From Halarsenatibacter silvermanii (GTDB lineage Bacteria; Bacillota; Halanaerobiia; Halanaerobiales; Halarsenatibacteraceae): DNA of 64,000 nucleotides. The notes below the pieces were generated by a model. It searched no databases. It was given only the letters and a program-made list of their open reading frames with translations, and was not told where the DNA came from. The translations under genes were made by a program, and so were the position numbers. The DNA is taken from the NCBI RefSeq assembly GCF_900103135.1, contig NZ_FNGO01000001.1:151717-215716 (forward strand), written 5' to 3'. Shown here piece after piece: positions 41,441 through 50,415 of the stretch; the stretch's first letter is position 1; each line of letters begins with the position of its first letter.

Positions 41441-41632
41441 TTATTCTCTTTCCTCCAGCAAAATCTCATGGTCCATCAGATCCATCTTCTGTATCTCGGC
41501 CTCGATAAACTTCTCCTCTCCCATCAGGCCGGACAGGGTAAGGCCTTCCTTTTCGGGAATGATCTCGCTCACATCTTCCATAAAAAGCTCCTTCTCTCCA
41601 TCCCTGACGATATAGGCGGTGGACTGGCACAT
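41441..41632 (-). CDS. CooT family nickel-binding protein
   Basis: A 63-residue protein beginning MCQSTAYIVRDGEKELFMEDV, with the conserved MC start (the cysteine is the metal ligand in CooT) and the later LSGLMGEEKFIEAEIQKMDL and DHEILLEE of the family. CooT proteins bind nickel and were first linked to carbon monoxide dehydrogenase maturation. AGGAGG precedes the ATG. It lies 48 bp after the parB-like stop (TAG), in the same reading frame, and ends just before a terminator. Confidence 0.85.
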   Translation of the reverse strand: MCQSTAYIVRDGEKELFMEDVSEIIPEKEGLTLSGLMGEEKFIEAEIQKMDLMDHEILLEERE

Positions 41633-41680
41633 AATTTTTAACCTCCTGTAGATGTTTTTTCTGTTATCGGCAATATTTTT

Positions 41681-42646
41681 CTAACCCGTTTTCCGGCGCA
41701 AAATCTTTTTAACCATCTCTTCCAGACCATTCTCCTCCAGCTCCGGCAGCATCAGCTGCAGCAGCTGATACTGATATAAAAACTCATCCAGCAAAAGCCG
41801 AGATTCCTCCTCCTCTAAATGGCCGATCTCCTCCATATAATCTTCCAGTTTCTCAGAAGCCCGGCTGAAAGCCCTGATAAGTTCCTTCACCGGTTTTTCT
41901 CTCTTCTCTTCCTCGAGCAGATCGCCCAGATCGGCGGCCGCCTGCTGCCGCTCTCTATCCATCAAAACCGCGCCCACAGCTTCTTCCATCTCCAGATGAA
42001 GATGGCGGTTGTAAAGACGGCCTATCTTCTCCACCTCAGCCCGGGTCAAATTGTACTTGATAACAGCCTTTATCAGCTTTTCGGTCAGGACCGGATTGCC
42101 GGTGCTGCTGCCCAGGCTTACCGCTCTGCTCACATGCGAAAGCCCCAGCGAACAGTCATCATCGAGCACGGCCTGCTGATACTCCGGCTTGATCTCCAGA
42201 ATTTTAAGCCACTGGGTTAAAGTGGTGCGCGGCACTCCCAGCCGCAAACTCGCCTCCTTGACCGTGAGATCATGCCTGTCCATATAGCTTTTTATCCCCT
42301 GAGCCCTCTCCAGCTCGTCCAAATCCTCACGCTGAATATTCTCGACCAGATTGATCTCCTTAATCTTCTCGGGCTCGATCTCCTCATCGACTATCAGAGC
42401 GGCAATATCTCCCTTCTCTTCCTGCTGTTTCATGGCCCGATAGCGCCGCTCGCCGGCTATCAGCTGATAGCGGCTGTCATCTGCCGCCCCCTGCTCTTTA
42501 TTTCTTCTGACTATCACCGGCTGCAGCTGTCCCAGCTGCTCTATAGAACGGGCCAGATCATCAAGGGCCTCTTCATCAAACTTTTGCCGTGATTGATCCG
42601 GCATCACCTCTATATTACTCAACGAAAGAACGGCAAAATTCATCAA
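41681..42646 (-). CDS. ParB/Noc-like DNA-binding protein (orphan)
   Basis: A 321-residue ParB-family protein. It has an N-terminal nuclease-like CTPase domain with [14 protein letters not shown] and [21 protein letters not shown], then a helix-turn-helix ([22 protein letters not shown]), and an acidic helical C-terminus. The family binds parS sites and slides as a clamp to organise or segregate DNA. No parA neighbour is present, so it may be an accessory paralogue or a relic of a plasmid or integrated element. The stop is TAG; readthrough continues 16 codons and enters cooT in frame. Confidence 0.85.
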   Translation of the reverse strand: MMNFAVLSLSNIEVMPDQSRQKFDEEALDDLARSIEQLGQLQPVIVRRNKEQGAADDSRYQLIAGERRYRAMKQQEEKGDIAALIVDEEIEPEKIKEINLVENIQREDLDELERAQGIKSYMDRHDLTVKEASLRLGVPRTTLTQWLKILEIKPEYQQAVLDDDCSLGLSHVSRAVSLGSSTGNPVLTEKLIKAVIKYNLTRAEVEKIGRLYNRHLHLEMEEAVGAVLMDRERQQAAADLGDLLEEEKREKPVKELIRAFSRASEKLEDYMEEIGHLEEEESRLLLDEFLYQYQLLQLMLPELEENGLEEMVKKILRRKTG

Positions 42647-42756
42647 CCTCGACCTCCTTCGGCCAGACCTTCTCCAGCAGCTGAATAACTGACATCGGCA
42701 TTATTATCTTCGCGCATTCCCTGGCCGGGATTTGCTGAACTTTTCAGAGATGCTCC

Positions 42757-42843
42757 TCTTTTGGTGGTGCCCATGACGTTAGTCGGATTTACCGCCTTAT
42801 CGGTAGAAATCAATATGAATTTATCCACACCCTTTACTATGAT
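42757..42843 (-). pseudogene. remnant of CapD/FlaA1-type nucleoside-diphosphate-sugar dehydratase
   Basis: About 29 residues reading [19 protein letters not shown] and MGTTKR match the highly conserved active-site strand of CapD-like polysaccharide enzymes (usually [18 protein letters not shown]). Nothing else of the roughly 600-residue family survives on either side, and the frame runs into the SHOCT gene and the parB leader. It is a fossil fragment. Confidence 0.75.
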
Positions 42844-42862
42844 AGATCCGGTCAATATTGAG

Positions 42863-43141
42863 TCAGCTCTCTTTACCGCAGTTATGGGATTCTTCCAGCT
42901 CATTCACAAAACTTTCCAGCTCGCTTTCAGTTATGTCTCCGTTCTCCAGCTGCTTTCTGGCCAGCTTCATCAGTTCATCATCGCTCAAGCTCCCGCTAAA
43001 TTTATCGCCCAGCGGATGAGGGCTGCTCTCCTGCCCGTCTTCATCACTCAAAAAGGAATAGCCGAAATCTTCATCGAAACCAAAGCGCAATATTAAGTAA
43101 AATATCAGGCCGATGACCAGAAGACCGCTGACGCCAACCAC
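42863..43141 (-). CDS. SHOCT-domain small membrane protein
   Basis: A 92-residue protein with one N-terminal membrane helix ([18 protein letters not shown]), an acidic linker and a C-terminal SHOCT-like motif ([20 protein letters not shown] followed by [11 protein letters not shown]). The start is GTG 43141 with GGGAG about 11 bases upstream. SHOCT motifs are small oligomerisation helices found at protein ends. Its 3' end abuts the CapD remnant. Function unknown. Confidence 0.65.
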   Translation of the reverse strand: MVGVSGLLVIGLIFYLILRFGFDEDFGYSFLSDEDGQESSPHPLGDKFSGSLSDDELMKLARKQLENGDITESELESFVNELEESHNCGKES

Positions 43142-43224
43142 ACTATACCAGCTCCCGTAAGCTTATATCTCCGTATAAACCATTAATCTGCTGCTCTTAT
43201 ATTATAACATATAATGGCAGTCAG

Positions 43225-43326
43225 TTGAAAAAAAGTGAGGCAGAAGAAAAAGATGAGGATAAAAGGGCAGGGATTCTGACCAGAAATGATATGCTCGAAG
43301 CCTATCACCACCGGGAAATTAAATAA
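43225..43326 (+). pseudogene. possible remnant of a CBS-domain gene
   Basis: A 33-codon frame whose end reads GILTRNDMLEAYHHREIK, like the last strand and helix of CBS domains (GIITRTDLLRAL). It has no ribosome site and nothing else of the family around it. Low-confidence fossil. Confidence 0.35.
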
Positions 43327-43397
43327 ATTAACCTCTCCAGCCTACGTTAGTGCCACCTTCCTGTTCCTTTACGGCAGGATAAATCAGCATACATCTT

Positions 43398-44801
43398 TCA
43401 GCACTCGATAGGATAATCGCCATCAAAACAGGAGGTGCAAAAGCCGGTATCTGCCCGCTCCTTCAGCTTTTCCAGCATTCCCTCCCGGCTTAAATAATGC
43501 AGGCTGTCGGCCCCGATCTTATCGCCGATCTCCTCCTCGGACTTGCCGTTGGCGATCAATTCCTTCTGGCCTGTGATATCGAGGCCAAAATAGCAGGGAT
43601 ATTCGACCGGCGGCGAAGAGATAGCCATATGAACTTCGGCAGCACCGGCCTCGCGCAGCCGGTTGATAATCTGGTTGCTGGTAGTCCCCCTCACAATAGA
43701 ATCATCTATCAGTATCACCCTCTTATCCTCGACGATCTCCTTAATCGGGGAAAGCTTGAGCCTTACCTTGAGATCGCGAATGTTCTGGGTGGGCTGAATA
43801 AAGGTACGGCCTACATATTTATTGCGGAGAATGCCCTGACCGTACTCCAGCCCCGAGCGTTCGGCAAAACCGAGTGCTGCCGCAACCCCCGAATCAGGCA
43901 CCGGCACGACTATATCGGCCTCGATTTCCATCTCCTCGGCCATTCTGCGGCCCAAAGCCTTGCGGGCCTGCTGGACATTAAGGCCGGCTATATCGCTGTC
44001 CGGCCGGGCGAAGTAGATATACTCGAAGACGCAGAATTTCTCCTCCCGGCGGCTGCTGAAGCGCTGAGACCTGATGCCATCATCATCGATGATAACCATC
44101 TCTCCGGGTTCGACCTCGCGCAGATACTCGGCGCCGAGAATGTCGAAAGCACAGCTTTCGGAAGCTGCCAGATAACCCCCCTCCATTTTTCCCAGCGCCA
44201 GCGGCCTAAAACCGAGAGGATCGCGGATCGCCACCAGCCGCTGCGGATTCTGCGTCAGACCCACCAGGCTGAAGGCTCCCCGCAGATTATGCAGGCTGGA
44301 GATCAAAGCCTCGATGATATCATCCTCGAAAGCCCGGGAGACGAGATGAGCTATCACTTCGGTATCGAGGGTGGAATGGAAGATAGAACCGCTGCTCTCC
44401 AGGTTGCGGCGCAGCTCACCGCTGTTGACCAGATCGCCGTTATGAGCCAGAGCCAGCTCTCCCTTCTGGCAGTTGACCAAAAGTGGCTGGGCATTGACCG
44501 ACCGGCTGGAACCGCTGGTCGAATAGCGAACGTGGCCGATGGCCGCCCGTCCTGACAGTTTATTCAGCGTGTCACCACCAAAAACATCGCGCACAAGTCC
44601 CATACCCCGGGTGAGTTCGAGTCCCTCTTCCTCATCCAGGCTTCCGCCCACACAGATGCCGGCGCTCTCCTGCCCGCGGTGCTGCAGGGCGGTGAGGCCG
44701 AGATAGGTGTGCTCGCCCGCTGCTTTGCTGTCCTCCGGCAGGAAGGCTCCGAAAACCCCGCATTTTTCCTCTATAGCTTCTCTGGAATCGCATTCAGCCA
44801 T
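43398..44801 (-). CDS. purF: amidophosphoribosyltransferase
   Basis: PurF catalyses the first committed step of purine synthesis, making phosphoribosylamine from PRPP and glutamine. The 467-residue protein has a short propeptide before the glutaminase cysteine ([10 protein letters not shown]), [15 protein letters not shown], the PRPP loop [16 protein letters not shown] and a C-terminal [11 protein letters not shown], matching the iron-sulfur type found in Bacillus. It overlaps purL by 31 bases and is last of purS-purQ-purL-purF. Confidence 0.97.
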   Translation of the reverse strand: MAECDSREAIEEKCGVFGAFLPEDSKAAGEHTYLGLTALQHRGQESAGICVGGSLDEEEGLELTRGMGLVRDVFGGDTLNKLSGRAAIGHVRYSTSGSSRSVNAQPLLVNCQKGELALAHNGDLVNSGELRRNLESSGSIFHSTLDTEVIAHLVSRAFEDDIIEALISSLHNLRGAFSLVGLTQNPQRLVAIRDPLGFRPLALGKMEGGYLAASESCAFDILGAEYLREVEPGEMVIIDDDGIRSQRFSSRREEKFCVFEYIYFARPDSDIAGLNVQQARKALGRRMAEEMEIEADIVVPVPDSGVAAALGFAERSGLEYGQGILRNKYVGRTFIQPTQNIRDLKVRLKLSPIKEIVEDKRVILIDDSIVRGTTSNQIINRLREAGAAEVHMAISSPPVEYPCYFGLDITGQKELIANGKSEEEIGDKIGADSLHYLSREGMLEKLKERADTGFCTSCFDGDYPIEC

Positions 44802-46975
44802 TTGCTCTTCAGCTCCCCGATATCTATTTTGATCAGATCATTGATCTTCAATTCGCTGCCGCCGGTGCGCCCGATAACCTGACAGGTAACTCCGCCGGCC
44901 TTCTCCGCCAGTTTTTTCAGACGGGGCAGATCATCCCGATCCAGGCTGACAATTATCCGGCTCTGGCTCTCGCCAAAGAGCAGCTCCTCGGGAGCGAGCT
45001 CGCTCTCTATCTCCACCCCGGCTCCGATCTCAGCGCCGGCACAGCATTCGAAGAGGGCGGCTGCCAGGCCTCCCAGCGAACAGTCGTGGGCTGAGGCGAT
45101 GATTTCCGATCGAATACCCTCGCGGCAGAGCTTCTGCACCGCCAGCTCGCGTTCAAAATCCAGGGCCGGAATCTCGCCCTCGATCCTATCGTGTACCGCG
45201 CTCAGGTATTCGCTGCCCCCTAGCCCGGGTTTATTCTCCCCCAGCAGGACTATCCGGGCTCCCTCTTTCTGAAAATGACGGGAGGTGGCCTGATCTATAT
45301 CATCCAGCAGCCCGACCATGCCGATCACCGGCGTGGGATAGACCCCTCCGGCCGGACTCTCGTTGTAAAAGCTGACATTGCCGCCGGTAACCGGAGTATC
45401 AAATTTCTCACAGGCTTCTTTGATGCCGCGGGCCGCCTCTTCAAACTGCCAGTAAACCTCGGATTTTTCCGGGCTGCCGAAATTGAGCCCATTCGTGATA
45501 GCCAGCGGCTCGGCCCCGGAACAGCTCAAATTGCGGGCCGCCTCGGCCACGGCCAGGGCCGCCCCCCGGCGCGGATTTAGATAGCAGTAGCGGCCATTGC
45601 AGTCAGTCGTCAGAGCCAGCCCTCCGTCCCTGCCCTTTAGCCGCAGCACGGCCGCATCCGAGCCGGGCGGCACCACTGTGTTGATCTGGACCATGTGATC
45701 GTACTGCTCATAGATAGATGCCTTGCCGGCCAGATTCTCCGAGAGCATCATCTCTTCAAATTGATCGTTAAAGGATTTATCTTCACAGGATCGACCTTTT
45801 ATATTTTTCTCTTCTACAGACTCCACCAGCTCATCCAGATATTCAGGCCGGGAAGATTCAGAGCGGTAGACGGGAGCATCATCGACCAGCAGCTCGACCG
45901 GCAGGCTGGCAGCTTCCTTCTCGCCGGCCATAACCCGCAGCTGGCTGTCATCGGTCACCTCTCCGATCACAGCTGATTTGAGTCCCCAGCCAGCGAAGAT
46001 CTCCTCCACAACTTCTTCTTTTCCCCGGCGCGGTACGACCAGCATGCGCTCCTGTGATTCCGAGAGCAGTACCTCGTAGGGGGTCATGTTCTTCTCCCGC
46101 TTCGGTACCTTATTCACGTCCAGCTCGATACCTGTGTCGCCCCGGCTCGCCATTTCGGCCGCGGCGCTGATCAGCCCGGCCGCCCCCATATCCTGAATGC
46201 CGACCAGCACGTCGGTCTCGATGAGCTCCAGGCTGGCCTCTAAAAGCAGCTTCTCCATGAAGGGATCGCCGATCTGCACCGCCGGCCGGTCCTCCTCCGA
46301 GTCTTCATCCAGCTCATCGGAGGCGAAGCTGGCCCCCTGAATTCCATCACGCCCGGTTGCCGCTCCCACCACCATAACCGGATTGCCGACTCCGCTGGCG
46401 GTGGCAGTGGCCAGTTTTTCTTTTTCCATAAGCCCCACGCACATCACGTTCACCAGAGGATTCTGACGGTAGCTGTCGGCAAAAAAGGTTTCACCTCCCA
46501 CCGTGGGCACGCCGATGCTGTTGCCGTAACCTGAGATGCCGCTCACCACCTCGCGGCAGAGATAACTCATGCGCTCACCCTCCAGTTCGCCAAAACGCAG
46601 CGAGTCGAGCAGGGCTATCGGCCTTGCTCCCATGGTGAAGATGTCTCTCACTATGCCGCCGATGCCGGTGGCAGCACCCTGATAGGGTTCTATGGCTGAG
46701 GGATGGTTGTGACTCTCGATTTTAAAGGCGACGGCCTGACCTTCCCCGATATCTATCACTCCGGCGTTCTCTCCAGGGCCCTGCAGGACCACCTCGCCTT
46801 CAGTGGGAAATTCGCGCAGCACCGCTTTTGAATGCTTATAGCTGCAGTGTTCCGACCACATCACTCCCAGCATGCCCAGCTCGGTGCGGTTGGGGCTGCG
46901 TCCTAGATCGTTACAAATTCTCTCATATTCCTCTTCGGTCAAACCTTCCTTCTCCCGGATATCTTCTGAAGTCAT
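44771..46975 (-). CDS. purL: phosphoribosylformylglycinamidine synthase subunit II
   Basis: The 734-residue small-type PurL that makes FGAM together with PurS and PurQ. Visible motifs: [71 protein letters not shown] and [12 protein letters not shown]. It ends with TAG (44771-44773) after LNAIPEKL, so an essential biosynthetic gene uses the amber codon as stop in this pyrrolysine-coding genome; readthrough would extend it well into the purF region. purQ lies one base upstream. Confidence 0.97.
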   Translation of the reverse strand: MTSEDIREKEGLTEEEYERICNDLGRSPNRTELGMLGVMWSEHCSYKHSKAVLREFPTEGEVVLQGPGENAGVIDIGEGQAVAFKIESHNHPSAIEPYQGAATGIGGIVRDIFTMGARPIALLDSLRFGELEGERMSYLCREVVSGISGYGNSIGVPTVGGETFFADSYRQNPLVNVMCVGLMEKEKLATATASGVGNPVMVVGAATGRDGIQGASFASDELDEDSEEDRPAVQIGDPFMEKLLLEASLELIETDVLVGIQDMGAAGLISAAAEMASRGDTGIELDVNKVPKREKNMTPYEVLLSESQERMLVVPRRGKEEVVEEIFAGWGLKSAVIGEVTDDSQLRVMAGEKEAASLPVELLVDDAPVYRSESSRPEYLDELVESVEEKNIKGRSCEDKSFNDQFEEMMLSENLAGKASIYEQYDHMVQINTVVPPGSDAAVLRLKGRDGGLALTTDCNGRYCYLNPRRGAALAVAEAARNLSCSGAEPLAITNGLNFGSPEKSEVYWQFEEAARGIKEACEKFDTPVTGGNVSFYNESPAGGVYPTPVIGMVGLLDDIDQATSRHFQKEGARIVLLGENKPGLGGSEYLSAVHDRIEGEIPALDFERELAVQKLCREGIRSEIIASAHDCSLGGLAAALFECCAGAEIGAGVEIESELAPEELLFGESQSRIIVSLDRDDLPRLKKLAEKAGGVTCQVIGRTGGSELKINDLIKIDIGELKSKWLNAIPEKL

Positions 46976-46976
46976 C

Positions 46977-47663
46977 TTAACTGCTCTCCCTTCTTTTGAG
47001 CTGATCTATCAACGAAGCGAAAAGTCGGCGGCCGTCCTCGCTGCCGAGCACAGCTTCGGCAGCCCGCTCGGGATGGGGCATAAGCCCGAGCACATTGCGG
47101 TCACGACTGCAGATTCCGGCTATATTGGCAGCCGACCCGTTGGGATTTTCCCCTTCCAGATAACGGAAGATAATCTGGTTGTTCTCCTTCAGATCAGCCA
47201 GGCCTTTATCATCTATGTAATAATTGCCCTCATGATGGGCCACGGGAATCTTGAGCTCGCTGCCCGGCGCCAGCTCTCCGGTCAGGGCGGTGGCTGTGCT
47301 GGTCACCTCTATCGTCACCGTCCGGCAGACGAATTTCAGCGATTCGTTGACCATCATCGCTCCCGGCAGCAGTCCGGCCTCCATCAGGATCTGAAATCCG
47401 TTGCAGATACCCAGAACCTGACCGCCGGCCGCGGCGAATTTCTCCACATCCTCCATGATCGGAGAAAACCGGGCTATCGCTCCCGGCCGCAGATAATCGC
47501 CGTAGGAAAAGCCGCCAGGCAGAATTACCGTATCATAGCGGGAGAGATCCGCACGTTTTTCGTGCCAGATCATGTCGGTCGGCACCTCCATCACCTCGCG
47601 GCAGACGTGCTCGACATCGCGATCACAGTTTGATCCCGGAAATCTTATCACGGCAAACCGCAT
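46977..47663 (-). CDS. purQ: phosphoribosylformylglycinamidine synthase subunit I (glutaminase)
   Basis: A 228-residue class I glutamine amidotransferase. Catalytic cysteine in [20 protein letters not shown], His-Glu in MPHPERAAE, and FPGSNCDRD at the N-terminus. It supplies ammonia to PurL. Single-base gaps to purS and purL indicate coupled translation. Confidence 0.97.
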   Translation of the reverse strand: MRFAVIRFPGSNCDRDVEHVCREVMEVPTDMIWHEKRADLSRYDTVILPGGFSYGDYLRPGAIARFSPIMEDVEKFAAAGGQVLGICNGFQILMEAGLLPGAMMVNESLKFVCRTVTIEVTSTATALTGELAPGSELKIPVAHHEGNYYIDDKGLADLKENNQIIFRYLEGENPNGSAANIAGICSRDRNVLGLMPHPERAAEAVLGSEDGRRLFASLIDQLKRRESS

Positions 47664-47664
47664 C

Positions 47665-47922
47665 TCAGCTCAGCTCCTCTACCTGAAAGCGAAAATCCTC
47701 TATGACCGGATTGGCAAGAAGTCTCTCGCACATCTCCTCCAGCTGCTCTTCTGCCTGCGACTGCGATTCGACATCCTCCAGCTTAAGTTCTATGTAACGA
47801 CCGACCCTGGTTTCCTTCACGTTCTCGTAGCCTAAAGCCGCCAGACTCTCACCGACTGCCTGACCCTGAGGATCGAGCAGATTTTCCTTGAGTTGAATTT
47901 TGACCTTTGCCTGCCAGTCCAT
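47665..47922 (-). CDS. purS: phosphoribosylformylglycinamidine synthase subunit PurS
   Basis: An 85-residue protein with the PurS pattern: VKIQLKENLLDPQGQAVGES, GYENVKETRVGRYIEL and MCERLLANPVIEDFRFQVEE. PurS bridges PurL and PurQ. It is the first gene after the guanine riboswitch and its terminator, with an AAGGAGG ribosome site. Confidence 0.96.
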   Translation of the reverse strand: MDWQAKVKIQLKENLLDPQGQAVGESLAALGYENVKETRVGRYIELKLEDVESQSQAEEQLEEMCERLLANPVIEDFRFQVEELS

Positions 47923-47981
47923 GGCAACCTCCTTATGATTTTACGTTCTATTATTTTTGATGCCAGCGCGCGGATAAATAC

Positions 47982-48042
47982 AAAAAAGCCCGGGCAGGAA
48001 GAGGCTCTACCCGATGAGTAAAACCTCCCCGCCTGGGCTTTT
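47982..48042 (-). terminator. riboswitch-controlled terminator of the pur operon
   Basis: On the minus strand AAAGCCCAGGCGGGGAGG pairs with CCTCTTCCTGCCCGGGCTT and is followed by a run of T. It lies between the guanine aptamer and purS. Confidence 0.85.
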
Positions 48043-48165
48043 ATCCCTTCGGTGTGGTATTGTAAAACAGCTAAATCGATCTAAAAAAAGCTGAGTCGAT
48101 CAAAGCAATACCTGTGCCGCTCGGACCGGCCAGCACAAAGCTGCGGAACCCTGGGCACACTTTCC

Positions 48166-48236
48166 CTCATAGTCGAGTTGTTATCGGCAACCCGGTAGAA
48201 ACCTGTGGGCCTTATTCCCACCTTTATATGAGGTGC
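48166..48236 (-). promoter_or_regulatory. guanine riboswitch (purine aptamer)
   Basis: Minus-strand sequence follows the purine aptamer consensus: CACCTCATATAA, GGTGGGAATAAGGCCCAC, GTTTCTACCGGGTTGCCG, AACAACTCGACTATGAGG. The base before TATGAGG in CGACTATG is C at the position equivalent to 74, which pairs with guanine rather than adenine. High guanine or hypoxanthine should terminate transcription before purS. Confidence 0.96.
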
Positions 48237-48444
48237 TAATAATTTTATTTTACATGACTTATATTATCAGAAACCCCCCGACAAGTCAAACAAAATAGCC
48301 GTCTGCTATTGCTGCGAACATCCTCCGTACAGCCTGCTGAGAGCCCCCAGACTCTGTGGAAAAAACAGGTAACTGCCCTGCCTGAGCCGAATAGCTCTCA
48401 TTTTAGAGGCCTTAAAAGACGCACAATTGCCGCGATTTAAAGGA

Positions 48445-48487
48445 TTATCCACAATGTTTATTATAATGTGCATAACCCTGTGGATAA
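48445..48487. promoter_or_regulatory. inverted pair of perfect DnaA boxes
   Basis: TTATCCACA at 48445-48453 and its reverse complement TGTGGATAA at 48479-48487, separated by 25 bp that include ATTATAAT. The pair lies upstream of the pur leader. Confidence 0.7.
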
Positions 48488-48515
48488 CTTGAACATCTGT
48501 ACAAGAGCCGGACCG

Positions 48516-49340
48516 TTAACCCTTGACGGAACCGGCCAGAATGCCCTTGATAAAGTAACGTCCGAAGAAAAGATAGACCAGCAGGGTCGGCAGCGCTGTC
48601 AGCAGAGCACCGCTCATCTGCACGTTCCATTCGACGACCTGACTGCCGGCCAGGTTGTCCAGAGCCACCGTTATCGGCTGCTGGCCGGGCTCGGGCGTGA
48701 TGGTTAACGCAAAGAGAAATTCGTTCCAGATCTGGGTGAACTGCCAGATAATCACCACCACGAAGGCCGGTATGGAAATGGGAAAGAAAACTTTGCTGTA
48801 TACTTTAAATAACCCGGCCCCGTCGACCTTGGCTGCCTCTGTCAGACTGCTGGGAACGTCAGCGTAATAATTGCGGAATATCAGCGTGGTTATGGGAATG
48901 CCGTAAACCACATGGACGAATATCAACCCCTGCAGCGAACCATAAAGACCGATGTTCTGCAGGGTTCTAACCAGCGGTATGAGAATGCTCTGATAGGGGA
49001 TAAACATGCCGAAAAGCAACAGGGCAAAAACTGTGTCCGAACCTTTAAATTTCCACTCGGATAGGATGTAACCGTTGAGCGAACCCAGAAATCCCGAGAT
49101 GAGCGTGGCGGGAATAACCAGAATCAGACTGTTTCTGAGATGGGGTATGAGCTGATGATAGGCAGTGATGAAAGCCTCCAGGGTAAAATCCCGGGGCAGC
49201 ATCCACATGGCCTGCCGGCTTACCTCTTCGAAACTTTTTAGGCTCGTGGCCAGCAGCACATACATCGGCAGCAAAAAGAAGAGCGCAAATAGAAAGAGAA
49301 CGACATATATCAAATATTTGAATTTGCCATAGTCCTCCAT
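48516..49340 (-). CDS. carbohydrate ABC transporter permease (MalG type)
   Basis: A 274-residue permease with six hydrophobic segments and the EAA loop SSLTEAAKVDGAGLFKVYSKVFFP. N-terminus KYLIYVVLFLFALFFLLPMY is typical. It pairs with the MalF-type permease two bases upstream and the binding protein at 50416. No ATPase gene follows. Confidence 0.93.
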   Translation of the reverse strand: MEDYGKFKYLIYVVLFLFALFFLLPMYVLLATSLKSFEEVSRQAMWMLPRDFTLEAFITAYHQLIPHLRNSLILVIPATLISGFLGSLNGYILSEWKFKGSDTVFALLLFGMFIPYQSILIPLVRTLQNIGLYGSLQGLIFVHVVYGIPITTLIFRNYYADVPSSLTEAAKVDGAGLFKVYSKVFFPISIPAFVVVIIWQFTQIWNEFLFALTITPEPGQQPITVALDNLAGSQVVEWNVQMSGALLTALPTLLVYLFFGRYFIKGILAGSVKG

Positions 49341-49342
49341 GC

Positions 49343-50272
49343 TTATGCCTCCCTAAAAGTGCTGATCAGATAGGGTATGATCAATACTCCCACCATCATC
49401 AGCAGAATTATCGATATGCCGGCGCCGGTCGAATAATTATTGCCGCGGAAAGTGGTCTCGTACATATAGACGGCGGGAATGTCGGTGACATTGCGTGGCC
49501 CGCTGCCGGTCATGACGTAGACCAGATCGAATGCTTTCAGCGATATATGGGCTAGGATGATGATCGCAGAAAGCGTGATAGGCTTGAGCATGGGAAATAA
49601 AATCTTGGTGAATATCTGCCATTTGGAAGCCCCGTCGATACGGGCGGCCTCGATCAGCTGTTCCGGAATCCCGCGCAGTCCAGCCAGCCACATGGCCATG
49701 GTATAACCGGAAAACTGCCAGATGGCGGCGATAACTATGGTGACCAGAGCGATATTAAACGGACCTATGCTGCCGGTGCTGGTGAACCATTCCCAGCTTA
49801 GCTCCGGCACGCCCAGCTGATGAAAGAGCATATTAATCCCGCGGGGCGAGCGTGGTGATCCGGGAGAAAAAATCCAGCGCCATACGGTACCGGTTACTAC
49901 AAAGGAAACAGCAAAGGGAAAAAGGTAAAGATTTTGAAAGAAATAATGACCCCTGGGCTTATCATTTATGATTACGGCCAGCAGAATACCCACGGTTAAA
50001 GTTCCCAGAATGAATAAAGCCATAAAGAAAAAGTTATTCCAGAGTCCGGTGATAAAGCGGGTATCCTGCATCAGACTGCGGAAGTTTTCCAGTCCTACAT
50101 AATCGTGAACTCCCTGCATAAAGCTGACGATATTATTCCAGTCCATAAATGATACCTGCAGGGTGCGGCCGATAAATCCGTAAACAAAAACACCGATAGC
50201 AATAATCGAGGGAGCCATAAGTCCCAAAGATATGAGTTTCTCTTTTAATCGGTAGCTCAAACCAGTTCTCAC
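49343..50272 (-). CDS. carbohydrate ABC transporter permease (MalF type)
   Basis: A 309-residue permease with six membrane segments; EAA loop EQLIEAARIDGASKWQIFTK. GTG 50272 or TTG 50260 are both possible starts around a GGAGGTGAG site. It is 143 bp downstream of the binding-protein gene with a GC-rich hairpin in the gap. It forms the channel with the MalG-type subunit for a sugar sensed by the adjacent two-component system. Confidence 0.92.
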   Translation of the reverse strand: MRTGLSYRLKEKLISLGLMAPSIIAIGVFVYGFIGRTLQVSFMDWNNIVSFMQGVHDYVGLENFRSLMQDTRFITGLWNNFFFMALFILGTLTVGILLAVIINDKPRGHYFFQNLYLFPFAVSFVVTGTVWRWIFSPGSPRSPRGINMLFHQLGVPELSWEWFTSTGSIGPFNIALVTIVIAAIWQFSGYTMAMWLAGLRGIPEQLIEAARIDGASKWQIFTKILFPMLKPITLSAIIILAHISLKAFDLVYVMTGSGPRNVTDIPAVYMYETTFRGNNYSTGAGISIILLMMVGVLIIPYLISTFREA

Positions 50273-50289
50273 CTCCCGTATAAATGAAG

Positions 50290-50321
50290 TTCCCCCGGGA
50301 GATCAGACCGCCCGGGGGTAA
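50290..50321 (-). terminator. hairpin between binding-protein and permease genes
   Basis: CCCCCGGG/CCCGGGGG with an 11-base loop and no T run, analogous to the hairpin at 15031. Likely sets expression of binding protein above permeases. Confidence 0.65.
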
Positions 50322-50415
50322 CTTAGAGATTCTGTATCTTGAGCCGGACATGCTCAGCTCAGGTAAAACTCATGCTTCAGCTGCCAATTTTGATATTCTT
50401 CCAAATTTCGAGCTT

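Larger units (their letters stand above)
47923..48515. other. 593-bp leader and promoter region of purSQLF
   Basis: No protein gene. From right to left (direction of transcription) it holds inverted DnaA boxes (48445-48487), A/T-rich promoter sequence, the guanine aptamer (48166-48236), an imperfect hairpin closed by GGTATTG/CAATACC (48056-48112) and the terminator (47982-48042). Confidence 0.7.

Noticed and set aside
42821..42829. Third perfect DnaA box TTATCCACA
   Set aside because: It falls in the codons for VDK of the CapD remnant and is explained by coding sequence.
42643..42903. 86-codon minus-strand frame as an intact gene
   Set aside because: Only the CapD-like fragment is conserved; the rest is unrelated and overlaps the SHOCT gene, so it is annotated as a remnant instead.
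43497..44555. 352-codon plus-strand frame
   Set aside because: Lies wholly opposite purF, which has unambiguous motifs; the frame has no recognisable domain.
48260..48515. Chromosomal origin of replication
   Set aside because: Only two DnaA boxes, no dnaA/dnaN/gyrB neighbourhood and no clear AT-rich unwinding array.
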